In this document: positions 24,353-33,195 of the stretch, piece by piece
Position numbering within the stretch: position 1 is the first letter of the stretch
Layout of the letters: every line of letters starts with the position of its first letter
Assembly (NCBI RefSeq): GCF_007004655.1
Contig: NZ_ML660100.1
Span: 50,553 to 114,552, forward strand
Source of the DNA: Exilibacterium tricleocarpae
GTDB lineage: Bacteria; Pseudomonadota; Gammaproteobacteria; Pseudomonadales; Cellvibrionaceae
Direction of reading: 5' to 3'
DNA length: 64,000 nucleotides
Made by a program: the position numbers and the translations under genes
The notes under the pieces: generated by a model
What the model saw: only the letters and a program-made list of their open reading frames with translations
Told to the model about the DNA's origin: nothing
Database searches by the model: none

Positions 24353-27300
24353 TCAGGTATTGCCCGTCTCTGCGATTTCCAGGGCGCCTGCCACTTCGTC
24401 GTCCATAGTCAATCGCTGCAACCCTGTGGATACTCTATACCCCATCACATACAGGCAGGGCACCAGAATCAGTGTCACAGTGGTCGCAAACACTACACCG
24501 AAAGAAAGGGAAATCACCATGGGAATCAAAAAACGGGCCTGGATACTCTGCTCGAACAATAGCGGCAGCAGACCGATAAACGTTGTCAGGGACGTAAGTG
24601 TTATCGCGCGAAAACGGTCGCTGCCGGCGGCCAGCACTGCCGCGAGCACGGTCTTTCCCTGCCGGTGTAACTGATTGGTACGGTCCAACAGGACTAAATT
24701 GTCGTTGATGACTACACCGGCACAGGCGAGAAACCCAAGCTGCGAGATAAAGCTGACCTCATGGCCGAGTAACTTGTGTCCAATCACGGCGCCCATAAAG
24801 CCGAAGGGAATCGCGGTGAGCACCAGCAGCGGTTGAAAGTAGGAGCGAAAGGCGATTGCCATCAAGGCATACAGCGCTGCCAGGGCCACCAGCAGGTTAA
24901 TCAACAACTGTCGATTGGACTGCTGTTGTGTTTTCAGGTTGCCGTCTGTATCCAGTTTGAAACCCTTGTATTCGCGCTGCCAGTTCAGTAACTGCCGTGT
25001 TTTCAGGTCGGCGACGATCCGGGTGGGGTCCACACCGTTTTCCACCTCGGCGCTGATGCTGATAGTGCGGCGGCGGTCTATTCTCTGTATCGAGGTAAAG
25101 CCCGGAACCAGGCGTATTTCCGCCACCTCTTCCAATGGAACCTGGACGCCGCCGGCCGTGCGCACACGCATTTCAGTGAGTTGATCCAGGCTGCGGCGCT
25201 CGGCCTCCGGATAGCGCAGCATCACCCGAACATCTTCCCTGGCGCGCGGAATTCGTTGCACTTCTTCGCCGTGGAAACCCTGGCGCACCTGTCTGGCGAT
25301 ATCCTCAAGGCTGATACCCAACTGGTCGGCGTGCTGTTTCAACGCCAGCTCAACCTCCACCCGGCCCAGGTCCAGGCTGTCGCGCACGTTAAACACACCC
25401 GGGTAGGCCGCCAGTGCGGCCGAGACAGCCGCGGCCGCCGCCCGTTGCGTTTCCATATCATTGCCGGGCACATTTATGTTGAGTTGAATATCTGCGCTCT
25501 CCTCGTCGAAGGCATAGTTCAGCGAGTACTGCTTGGCTTCCGGCAAGGGGCCAATCAACTCCCGCAAGCGCTCGGCGATTTGGGGGGAGGATATCCTATG
25601 CTGCAGTGCGTCGCGCATGCCGATAAAGACACCCACTTTATTGTCGTCAGTGCTGGCGGTAACCTGATGGATAAAGCCGCCTTTGCCGGCGTTCAACTGT
25701 AGCAGCATCGGGTCTGTCCGCAGGGCTTCTCCCGCGGTTACGATCTGATGCATGATGCGCCGTGTTTCCCGGTAAGGGGTGCCTTCCGGCAAGGTGACGC
25801 TGACACTGACAAAATCTGCCGGAACCGTTGGTTGAAAGCTCTTCGGCAGCGCCTGGTACACCACCACCGATATGAGCAGTGCCATGAAAAATCCCGCCAG
25901 AGTTGCTGCATTGTTGTTTAACGCCCGGCGCAAGAGCGGGCGGTAGTAATTATCGGCGACTCGAACCAGACCGCCGCCCAGGGCGGCGCGCAGCTCGGCG
26001 AGTTTATTCAGCGCCGCTATGCGGCTCGGCTTTTCAGCGGCCATATTGGCCAGGTGTGCGGGTAGAATAAAGAGCGAGTCGATCAATGAAAACAGCAGGC
26101 ACAGTATAACCACCACGGCGATGGGGTAGGTGATGCTGGCAAGGGACGGCGGCAGATCGAGCATGGGGGCAAAAAAGATCACGGTGCTCAAAATGGCAAA
26201 CACCACCGGTTTGCCGACCTGTTTGGCACCGCCGGCCGCCGCCCGGGTGCCGCGCAGTCCGGCCTGGTGCTGCGCATAGATACTTTCACCGATGACGATA
26301 GCGTCGTCCACGACAATACCCAGCACCATCAAAAAAGCAAACATCGACAACAGGTTGAGCGACATACCGGCATAGGGCATCAACCAGAAGGCGCCACAAA
26401 AAGCCACCACAATGCTCATACATACCCAGATGGCCAGCAGCGGCCGCAGAAACAGCATCAGCACCACAAACACCAGTATCAGGCCGCTGACGGCGTTGTT
26501 GCTCAACAGCCGCAACCGGTCGTCGAAGATACTTTTCTTCTCGAAGGTGACTTCAATACCCATGCTCGGCGGCAGCAACTGCCGGGCGCGCTCAAGGTAT
26601 TGGCGGGCTTCCAGGGTGGCCTGTGCGAGGTTGGGACTATCGGTCAGGTACACTTCATAGGCCAGTGCCCGGCGCCGGTTAAAAATAACCTCGCGCCGCT
26701 GCTCGGCAAAGCCATCGCGGATATCGGCTATATCGCTCAATAACAAACGGCTGCCGTCACTGCCGCTGCGCACGACTATGCGAGCGAAGTCCCCGGCACT
26801 GTAGGCCTGGTTGCGGGTCTGCACCTGAATATCGCCGCCGTCGGTCTCGATGGTGCCGGCCGGCAGGCTGAGCGATGACCGGCGGATAGCCGCAGCCACC
26901 TGATCGAAGCTGAGCTGGTAGCGATCCAGGTTCTCCTCTGATACTTCGATGCTGATTTCGTCGTCCCGCATCCCCGTTATACGCACCGACGCAACATCTT
27001 TTTGCTGTGCCAGTTCATCGCTGATCAACTGGCCGTACTCTTTCAGAACTGTCTCGTCCACATCGCCGTGGAGCGCAAAGTACAACAGCACCCGCCGCTG
27101 CACCCGGTGGCGCACGAGTGGCCGTTCGGCGGCTGCGGGAAAGGTGTCGACAGCGTCCACCCGGGCCTTGATGTCGTTAAGCAGTTGTTGCCGGTCTGTG
27201 CTCTCCAGTGCCTCCAGGGTGACAACGGCATGACCCCGGTGCGAATCCGAGCGCAGCTGCCTGATGCCTTCGATATCGGCGAGTGCCGTCTCGATCCGCA

Positions 27301-27496
27301 TCGTGATCTGCTGCTCGACTTCGCGCGGGCCGGCGCCCGGGTACTCCATGGTGATGTCCACATAATTGGTATTCACCCGCGGCAGCACTTCCTGCTCCAG
27401 GCGCTGGGCGCTCAGTATGCCGCCCAGCACGATCGATACCATTAAGAGATTGGCGGCGATAGGATTGGCGATAAACCACTGAATCAGGCGCTCCAT
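24353..27496 (-). CDS. RND (HAE1/AcrB-type) efflux permease
   Basis: 1047 residues, full length for HAE1 transporters. N-terminal TM with LIQWFIANPIAANLLM, first porter loop (LEQEVLPRVNTNYVDITMEY), and the TM4 proton-relay pair in GIVVDDAIVIGES. The second half repeats the fold, with YALMAIAFRSYFQPLLVL and GVVINDNLVLLDR. Inner-membrane proton-driven pump that works with the adaptor encoded three nt upstream and an outer-membrane TolC-like channel, which is not encoded nearby. Placed at the end of the NRPS operon, it may export the product or intermediates. Confidence 0.95.
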   Translation of the reverse strand: MERLIQWFIANPIAANLLMVSIVLGGILSAQRLEQEVLPRVNTNYVDITMEYPGAGPREVEQQITMRIETALADIEGIRQLRSDSHRGHAVVTLEALESTDRQQLLNDIKARVDAVDTFPAAAERPLVRHRVQRRVLLYFALHGDVDETVLKEYGQLISDELAQQKDVASVRITGMRDDEISIEVSEENLDRYQLSFDQVAAAIRRSSLSLPAGTIETDGGDIQVQTRNQAYSAGDFARIVVRSGSDGSRLLLSDIADIRDGFAEQRREVIFNRRRALAYEVYLTDSPNLAQATLEARQYLERARQLLPPSMGIEVTFEKKSIFDDRLRLLSNNAVSGLILVFVVLMLFLRPLLAIWVCMSIVVAFCGAFWLMPYAGMSLNLLSMFAFLMVLGIVVDDAIVIGESIYAQHQAGLRGTRAAAGGAKQVGKPVVFAILSTVIFFAPMLDLPPSLASITYPIAVVVILCLLFSLIDSLFILPAHLANMAAEKPSRIAALNKLAELRAALGGGLVRVADNYYRPLLRRALNNNAATLAGFFMALLISVVVYQALPKSFQPTVPADFVSVSVTLPEGTPYRETRRIMHQIVTAGEALRTDPMLLQLNAGKGGFIHQVTASTDDNKVGVFIGMRDALQHRISSPQIAERLRELIGPLPEAKQYSLNYAFDEESADIQLNINVPGNDMETQRAAAAAVSAALAAYPGVFNVRDSLDLGRVEVELALKQHADQLGISLEDIARQVRQGFHGEEVQRIPRAREDVRVMLRYPEAERRSLDQLTEMRVRTAGGVQVPLEEVAEIRLVPGFTSIQRIDRRRTISISAEVENGVDPTRIVADLKTRQLLNWQREYKGFKLDTDGNLKTQQQSNRQLLINLLVALAALYALMAIAFRSYFQPLLVLTAIPFGFMGAVIGHKLLGHEVSFISQLGFLACAGVVINDNLVLLDRTNQLHRQGKTVLAAVLAAGSDRFRAITLTSLTTFIGLLPLLFEQSIQARFLIPMVISLSFGVVFATTVTLILVPCLYVMGYRVSTGLQRLTMDDEVAGALEIAETGNT

Positions 27497-27499
27497 AAC

Positions 27500-28711
27500 C
27501 TATTCCCCGGCATCCACCAACTGATTGCCGGTCCATGTCCTGGCAACGACTTTCAGTCCGGGCGCCATATAAGCCTGGTGACTTACCACCACGGCGACCC
27601 CGCCCAGTTGTCCCGCCTCGATCCAGGCGTAGTCGCGGTCGCGTTGTAACAGCTTTACCCGGGTCGGGACTATCTGCTGTTGCGCGTCCAGGTGGTAAAT
27701 TTGGTCGCGGTTAAACACTGCCGTTGCCGGCAGGCGCACCAGGTTTTCCAGCCGGCGCCCTTTGATTTCCGCCTCGACAAATAACCCGACGACCAGCGGT
27801 GCGTCGGGGTGGTCCGGCCCGTGTTGTGCCATGGAGCGGCGTGCAAAGGGGGCGGCGACCTCCGCTACGGCGTAGTGCAGCCGTGAGCGGGTATCGATAC
27901 TGGCGTCGGTGCGGGTAATATATCCCTGCCACTGATAGCGCTTGCCACTCACCTGACCCCGCAGCAACACCGGCGGTCCGGGATTATCTGCATCGGCCTG
28001 AAAGCCCAGCGGCAGGTCGACCAGCGCCGCCTGTCTATCCGTCAGCGGCAGGCGGACTTGCGCCACGCTGGTGTCGTAAACCGCCGCTACCGGGGTGCCC
28101 GGCGTCACATACTGTCCCAGGTCGACAAAGGTCCGGCGCACGCGGCCGGAAAAAGGCACGCTGATACGGGTGCGCTGCAAGTCGAGTTCGGCTTTTTTCA
28201 GTGCCGCCCGGGCCGCCTGCAAACGCGCCCGGGCTGTTGCCAGTTGCGGCTTGCGCAGAAACAGTGCGTTAGCCGCTTCGTTGTTCAGATCGCGCCACTC
28301 GCCACGGGCCTGGCGGGCGCGCCCCTGTTCGACGGCCAGGCTTTCCTCTGCTGCGGCCAGGTGGGCGCGAGCGCTGTCGCGGGCATACTCGTAGTCACGA
28401 CTGTCGATATGGATAAGGGCCGCTCCCTCGGTAAAGAACCCCCCGTCGACAAATGAGGCATCCACTGCCACCACCTGGCCGGCAACCTGCGCGACCACAT
28501 CTATTTTTCGCTTTGGTGCCACGGTGCCCCGACTTCTCACACGGAGACTGTAGCTATCCGGCTTGGCGATAACCACATTCACCAAAGTCTCAGGTCTGGG
28601 CGGTGGCGGTACTATGGCGGGCTCCTGGCGCATTGCCAGCAGGCCGCCGGCAGTGGCCAGACCGCCGACCATAATCTGCAACCACAGGGGAAAGTACTGC
28701 CGGAATTTCAT
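27500..28711 (-). CDS. RND periplasmic adaptor (membrane fusion protein)
   Basis: 403 residues. N-terminal membrane anchor (FPLWLQIMVGGLATAGG), first lipoyl half (VRSRGTVAPKRKIDVVAQVAG), a coiled-coil hairpin (about 95-165, rich in Ala, Arg and Glu), second lipoyl half (TRISVPFSGRVRRTFVDLG), then beta-barrel and membrane-proximal domains. It bridges the RND permease to an outer-membrane channel. Stop and permease start are separated by three nt, showing one operon. The start is 80 nt from the preceding gene of the NRPS run, so a separate promoter is possible. Confidence 0.94.
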   Translation of the reverse strand: MKFRQYFPLWLQIMVGGLATAGGLLAMRQEPAIVPPPPRPETLVNVVIAKPDSYSLRVRSRGTVAPKRKIDVVAQVAGQVVAVDASFVDGGFFTEGAALIHIDSRDYEYARDSARAHLAAAEESLAVEQGRARQARGEWRDLNNEAANALFLRKPQLATARARLQAARAALKKAELDLQRTRISVPFSGRVRRTFVDLGQYVTPGTPVAAVYDTSVAQVRLPLTDRQAALVDLPLGFQADADNPGPPVLLRGQVSGKRYQWQGYITRTDASIDTRSRLHYAVAEVAAPFARRSMAQHGPDHPDAPLVVGLFVEAEIKGRRLENLVRLPATAVFNRDQIYHLDAQQQIVPTRVKLLQRDRDYAWIEAGQLGGVAVVVSHQAYMAPGLKVVARTWTGNQLVDAGE

Positions 28712-28791
28712 ATTTTCTATCCCCCGAGTGTTGTTGTAAGTGGAACCGATGCACGGTTTGTAACGTCAGTTTTACTGCGCGGTATAGAGTC

Positions 28792-30078
28792 TCAGGCGTA
28801 GCGATCCATGGGATCGACTGCCATTGCCGAGCCCAATTCCCGCGCCCGCAACATCAGTGTCGGCCAGGCGCCCAGCAGTGCCTCAAACTGCTTCACTTCC
28901 TCTTTATACCAAGTCAGTATTGGGTTGCGCCGGGTTCTAAGCGTGCGGCCCATCTCCCGGTACATCCCCGGTAAAGTCAAATGCCACGCTGTCATCTGAT
29001 CGAGATGGTTCTCGACTTGCGCGCGGGTCTCGTCGTAAGCGGCGCCGATCCTATCCCGCAGCGGTTGCAGCCTTATCTCGTGCGCATCGGTGAATACGGA
29101 CGTGGCCGCCTTTGCCAGCCAGTTGAAAAGACACATGTAAAGCACGTAGTTGACAAGGCGCCGCTGGTAAATGGGTTGGCTCTGCTCAGCTTGCCGATTG
29201 TCCAGGTATTGATTGACGATATGGCGGTTGTGCATCACCGGCACTCTACCGGCCCGTCTCAGCAACTCCAGGGAGAAGTAGTCGCTGCCGATGGTGTCGG
29301 TTATGTTGGGGACCGGCAGGTGTTGTTGAATATCGCGAAACGCGATATTACAAAGATCGACTCGAAACTTTGCGTGATCTTGCAGGGTAAATTCATCGAC
29401 CAGGTGGGGCTCGGCCACGCTGTCGAATCTGCGCAGCAGGACATCGCCCGGTATCTCAATACCGTCCGGCACCGTCAGCTTGAGAAGCTTTGCCAGGATG
29501 GAACGGGATGCCTGTTTCAGGCCCGACAGATCGACCGATGGCGGGCCGATAAAAGATCCGCCTACTATCCAGTTGGGCTCCAAAGCACGGGCGGGGGGCG
29601 GCTGTTCGAGCATCCAGCTCGACTCCAGCTTGTCGCAGAATATATGCGGCAATTCGGCGGCAATCGGGTAAACGGCATCCTGGTCACAACGTTGGTAACG
29701 GCTGTCTGAATCTCTGCGGTGCACCGATTGGCAACCGAGCCAATTGGCAAACAAAAACAGGCGATTGGTTGCCGCCCCATACGAGCAGGTCTCCGGCAGG
29801 AGTTGCCTGACCAGGGAGGGCTCGGTAGTGATTTGCAATAGCAGCGACACTTGGGTGTTGTTATCCAGATGCGCAACACTGATGCCGTCAGTTCGCGGCA
29901 ACTTGTTGACAGCGGCCCGATTGGCAGCGAGAGCGCTATCCGTCGAGGTGTCCACAATCAGGACGCTGGCCGCCACCGGGAAGTGCCGCACGGCATACTC
30001 GGCTTCTCGATACAGGTCGGTAATGGCATTTGCACAGGCTCTATTGGTCGGCAATGCCATGCACACATGTTTTACCAC
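28792..30078 (-). CDS. Unrecognised protein of the NRPS cluster (possibly DUF6271)
   Basis: 428 residues from GTG 30076-30078, overlapping the end of the dioxygenase gene by seven nt; an ATG six codons in is an alternative. The N-terminus (CMALPTNRACANAITDLY, then SVLIVDTSTDSA) reads like the first beta-alpha-beta of a nucleotide-sugar transferase-like fold. A later IGSDYFSLELLRRAG segment and a basic helical C-terminus (LRTRRNPILTWYKEEV) follow. The general pattern recalls proteins annotated DUF6271, but I cannot confirm that. No TM or signal peptide. Its tight coupling to the PhyH and deacetylase genes argues for a role in the same pathway. Confidence 0.75.
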   Translation of the reverse strand: MVKHVCMALPTNRACANAITDLYREAEYAVRHFPVAASVLIVDTSTDSALAANRAAVNKLPRTDGISVAHLDNNTQVSLLLQITTEPSLVRQLLPETCSYGAATNRLFLFANWLGCQSVHRRDSDSRYQRCDQDAVYPIAAELPHIFCDKLESSWMLEQPPPARALEPNWIVGGSFIGPPSVDLSGLKQASRSILAKLLKLTVPDGIEIPGDVLLRRFDSVAEPHLVDEFTLQDHAKFRVDLCNIAFRDIQQHLPVPNITDTIGSDYFSLELLRRAGRVPVMHNRHIVNQYLDNRQAEQSQPIYQRRLVNYVLYMCLFNWLAKAATSVFTDAHEIRLQPLRDRIGAAYDETRAQVENHLDQMTAWHLTLPGMYREMGRTLRTRRNPILTWYKEEVKQFEALLGAWPTLMLRARELGSAMAVDPMDRYA

Positions 30079-31034
30079 GGCTGCGCCCCCAACAGCCGTT
30101 GCCCCAGCGCTGAGAGCGCCGGGCTGCGATAGCGCTGTTGTTCATGCAGCACGGGGTCTCCCACCAGGGATGCATCCCACGTTGGCGTGGACAGGGTTTG
30201 ATAGCTCAACAGGCGGTCGGCCAGTACCTTATCGGCGGCATAGACAGCGGGCATCATGGACAGGTACTGCACCGCCCTGATCTGGTGTCGAGTGCGATTT
30301 GCCGCAATACCGTGCGGTAGCAAGCCGTTGAAGATCAACAGATCACCCGCTTGCACTTCGGGCACGACAATGGCGTGATGGGCGCTCAACTCGGGGACAT
30401 AGCGGTCGCGATTATCGGGTTGATGGCTGACCCATTTATCGAACTCCTGGTAAAGGGTCGGGACGCACTGAAAGCCTCCCTGCTGTTGGGAGTTGTCGTT
30501 TAATACCAGTATGCCCTGAACCCGTTGCGGCAGTGGCGTCAGTGTCGTGTCGATATCCCAGTGAATGAACGGGTTAATGGCCCGCGTCCCTGTATTCGGC
30601 GGGTTGAGATTGATACGATCCAGTGTCACCCAGAGGTCGTGAGTATCCCATATGTCGACGAAGGCATCATAGACCCGTTGCGTTTGCCGGTTTTCCCACA
30701 GTGTTCGGTGGTGGTAGCACTCGATCATGCCGATAACGTGGAGGTCTTTGTGCTGTTGTGTTGGAAAATCAGGAAAGTCATTCCACTGCGCCGGATTGTC
30801 CGGGTCCAGCCCGGCGAAATCCAGCATGGCATGGTAGGTCGCCAGGGCCTGCCGGCGTGATACCGCCTGTTTTATCACAACGTAGCCCTGGCGTTGCCAA
30901 GCGGCAAAATCCGACTCGCTCAATACCCGCAGCGGCAATCGTTTCTTGAGAAAGCGCAACTCCTCTTCACCGTAGTAGGATTCGACATCATAGGTGTCAT
31001 AGACGCGTTCACCGAGGGAATGTAGTTTTTTCAT
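30072..31034 (-). CDS. Phytanoyl-CoA dioxygenase (PhyH) family Fe(II)/2-oxoglutarate oxygenase
   Basis: 320 residues. The facial-triad HxD is visible as FIHWDIDTTL, the distal His as GLLPHGIAANRT, and the 2-oxoglutarate-binding Arg is probably in RTRHQIRAVQY. A lid region (QQQGGFQCVPTLYQEF) precedes the second half. The family includes hydroxylases of free or carrier-protein-bound amino acids; given the NRPS in the same operon, hydroxylation of a PCP-bound or released aminoacyl unit is plausible (inference). Its ATG overlaps the deacetylase TGA as ATGA at 31031-31034, and its stop overlaps the next gene. Confidence 0.92.
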   Translation of the reverse strand: MKKLHSLGERVYDTYDVESYYGEEELRFLKKRLPLRVLSESDFAAWQRQGYVVIKQAVSRRQALATYHAMLDFAGLDPDNPAQWNDFPDFPTQQHKDLHVIGMIECYHHRTLWENRQTQRVYDAFVDIWDTHDLWVTLDRINLNPPNTGTRAINPFIHWDIDTTLTPLPQRVQGILVLNDNSQQQGGFQCVPTLYQEFDKWVSHQPDNRDRYVPELSAHHAIVVPEVQAGDLLIFNGLLPHGIAANRTRHQIRAVQYLSMMPAVYAADKVLADRLLSYQTLSTPTWDASLVGDPVLHEQQRYRSPALSALGQRLLGAQPW

Positions 31035-31828
31035 GGTTGGCTCCAGAACGTTTCCACCATAGGTTCAGCGGTATTGACCTGATTGTGATTGCGCAACATC
31101 TGCTCCATGCGCGGCATGGATTCAAACAGATAATCCACCTGTGACTGATAGGCGCCGATGGCCCGCAGTTTTGCCTGAAAGTGACGCTCAGCGATAACCT
31201 CACGCCGTGCCTTCAAACCGGTAAACTCCGGCCTGGCGAGCGTATTGACCAGTGAGTACTGCGATTCCCCCTCCCGGTTGGGTCCGAATTCGGGGTCAAC
31301 ATAGGGGTAGTCCGGGTAGTAACGCACGGGATAATCCGCCTGTAGGCGTTGCGCCAACCGATTTACCAGTTGGTGATCAATGTGATTGCCGACCGCTAAC
31401 GGGGCTATTATTTCGCCGGTGCGATGGCTCTCCAGCAACTGCGCAAGTTGGCGAAACAATTGTTCTATATGAACGTTTTCCCAGGCGGGCAAATCGGCAA
31501 ACAAGGCGGCATAGCTGTTGTGGGCGCACTCGCCGTTCGAGCGATAAATGGCATCCAGGGCATCGAGATAGACGTAGTCGCAGCCCAGCTGCAACATCGC
31601 CTGATGATCTTCGAGGCGACGCGCCGCAGCATCTTCGACCGTCAAGTCCATTTCGGCATGAACTTGTTTGGCAAAATCGGTTAGTGAGTCGGCAGACAGA
31701 TCATAGCGAGTAAAGAAGGTCGCCACGATAACCCGCTTGCCTTGCTCTACCCACTTGTTGATCGATGCGCCGCAGGAGAGCGCCGCATCGTCCAGGTGCG
31801 GCGATAGCACCATATGATCGTAGTTCAT
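31031..31828 (-). CDS. PIG-L family deacetylase
   Basis: 265 residues. The zinc motif SPHLDDAALSCG is at the N-terminus and the second metal His is in GNHIDHQLVN, as in MshB/BshB and LmbE-like N-acetyl-sugar deacetylases. The start is ATG 31826-31828, overlapping the MATE TGA (ATGA). The frame is open a further 110 codons upstream but that part is the MATE gene read in another frame. In mycothiol and bacillithiol pathways such enzymes free an amino sugar before an amino acid is attached; a similar step would link the GT2 and NRPS genes of this cluster (inference). Confidence 0.93.
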   Translation of the reverse strand: MNYDHMVLSPHLDDAALSCGASINKWVEQGKRVIVATFFTRYDLSADSLTDFAKQVHAEMDLTVEDAAARRLEDHQAMLQLGCDYVYLDALDAIYRSNGECAHNSYAALFADLPAWENVHIEQLFRQLAQLLESHRTGEIIAPLAVGNHIDHQLVNRLAQRLQADYPVRYYPDYPYVDPEFGPNREGESQYSLVNTLARPEFTGLKARREVIAERHFQAKLRAIGAYQSQVDYLFESMPRMEQMLRNHNQVNTAEPMVETFWSQP

Positions 31829-33195
31829 GCCGGCGCCCCCACAAAATTGTTCACCCACTTGCGGGATCGAAGCCGATGCAGGGAGCCGAACACTTTGACG
31901 AGCTCTTCGAGGAACAGAGAAGCAAAGACGATAGGTAGCGGCAGGCCGAGCACGATCCCCAGCAGCGCCACTACCGGCACGCCGATTCCCCATTGGGAAA
32001 TCAGGTCCTGATACAGGCAGTATCGGTTGTCGCCGCCGGCGCGCAGGACACCGATGATCAGCACGATAGGCAGTGCCCTTACCACTACACCCACAGCGAC
32101 AATTTTGTAGGCTATGGATGCCATCGATTCCGCCTGTTGCGAAAATCCGTGCAGCCAACCGAGTACAAGCGGCTCCAATGCCAACATCAACAAGGTGACA
32201 ACTATCGCCGAAGCGATACTGACCAGCGTAGCCAGTCGGCCAAGTTGGTAGACATGCTCCGAGCCCCGGCCTTCACCAATCGCATTGCCGATGACCACGG
32301 CAACGGCAGACGCCAGTGCCAGCAACAAGGAGGTGGCGATTGACTCAATCGGGGTCAACAAGCTGATGGTCGCCAGCGCCTCGGTGCTGATATTGCCGAA
32401 AATAACCACATAGGCGAATAAGCCGACGGAGTAGGTCGTCATATTTAAAGCGACCGGCCAGGCGAGCTTTACAACCGACCTTATCTCGTTGAACTGCAAC
32501 AGCGACCTGCCGAATAATTGCAGGACGGCGCCTTTTGCCTTCACGTGGACCGTCAACGCAACGACTTCGACTATCGAGGCGATTACCGTCGCCAGTGCGG
32601 CCCCTTTGATACCCAGCGCCGGCGCGCCGAAGTGGCCAAAGATCAGCACATAGTTCAAGACAATATTGACGATCACACCGAGCACGCTGTAGAGGGTTGC
32701 CACGTTGGCCAGATGAATAGAGCGCAACGCCGCCGCAAAACACGACACATAGGCGACGCAGGCCAATTGCACGGCGACGATCTTGAGGTAATCGCCACCC
32801 TGTGAGATCACCGCCTGATCGACGGTTGCAACGCCGACAATCCACTGCGGCCAGAGTAGGAAGACGGCTACGACCGGCAGGCTGAAACCAACCGTCACCA
32901 ACATGGTCGCCTGAAAAGCCTGGTTTATGCGCAAGTTTGATCGAGCACCGAAATACTGGGCGATCAGTGTGCCGCCGGCGTTGGCTGTTGCGTAAATAAT
33001 GAATGTTGCGATCATAAACACCCTGGCCACGACCCCGACAGCAGCGACACTTTCGTCACTTAGCTGGCCCAGCATCAGTACGTCGGTCAATGATTTCGAG
33101 GAAAAGAAAACCGACTGAATTGTCAGCGGTACGGCCAGTTTCAGGGTGGTTTTTATAAAACTGGCTCGATCCTTGTTGCTAAGCGCCATGGCCAT
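31825..33195 (-). CDS. MATE family efflux transporter
   Basis: About 456 residues with 12 hydrophobic segments in two similar halves (LKLAVPLTIQSVFFSSKSLTD starts the first, VVKLAWPVALNMTTYSVGLF the second). I take ATG 33193-33195, preceded by GTGGAAG; a TTG eight codons upstream is possible. Either start lies inside the 3' end of the NRPS gene, so the two are translationally linked. MATE proteins are Na+ or H+ antiporters for small, often cationic molecules. It is the most likely inner-membrane exporter for the cluster product. Confidence 0.93.
   Translation of the reverse strand: MAMALSNKDRASFIKTTLKLAVPLTIQSVFFSSKSLTDVLMLGQLSDESVAAVGVVARVFMIATFIIYATANAGGTLIAQYFGARSNLRINQAFQATMLVTVGFSLPVVAVFLLWPQWIVGVATVDQAVISQGGDYLKIVAVQLACVAYVSCFAAALRSIHLANVATLYSVLGVIVNIVLNYVLIFGHFGAPALGIKGAALATVIASIVEVVALTVHVKAKGAVLQLFGRSLLQFNEIRSVVKLAWPVALNMTTYSVGLFAYVVIFGNISTEALATISLLTPIESIATSLLLALASAVAVVIGNAIGEGRGSEHVYQLGRLATLVSIASAIVVTLLMLALEPLVLGWLHGFSQQAESMASIAYKIVAVGVVVRALPIVLIIGVLRAGGDNRYCLYQDLISQWGIGVPVVALLGIVLGLPLPIVFASLFLEELVKVFGSLHRLRSRKWVNNFVGAPA

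Noticed and set aside
31829-32158. N-terminal extension of the PIG-L deacetylase
   Set aside because: It is the MATE gene read in another frame; the PHLDD motif starts a few residues after the ATG at 31828, which overlaps the MATE stop.
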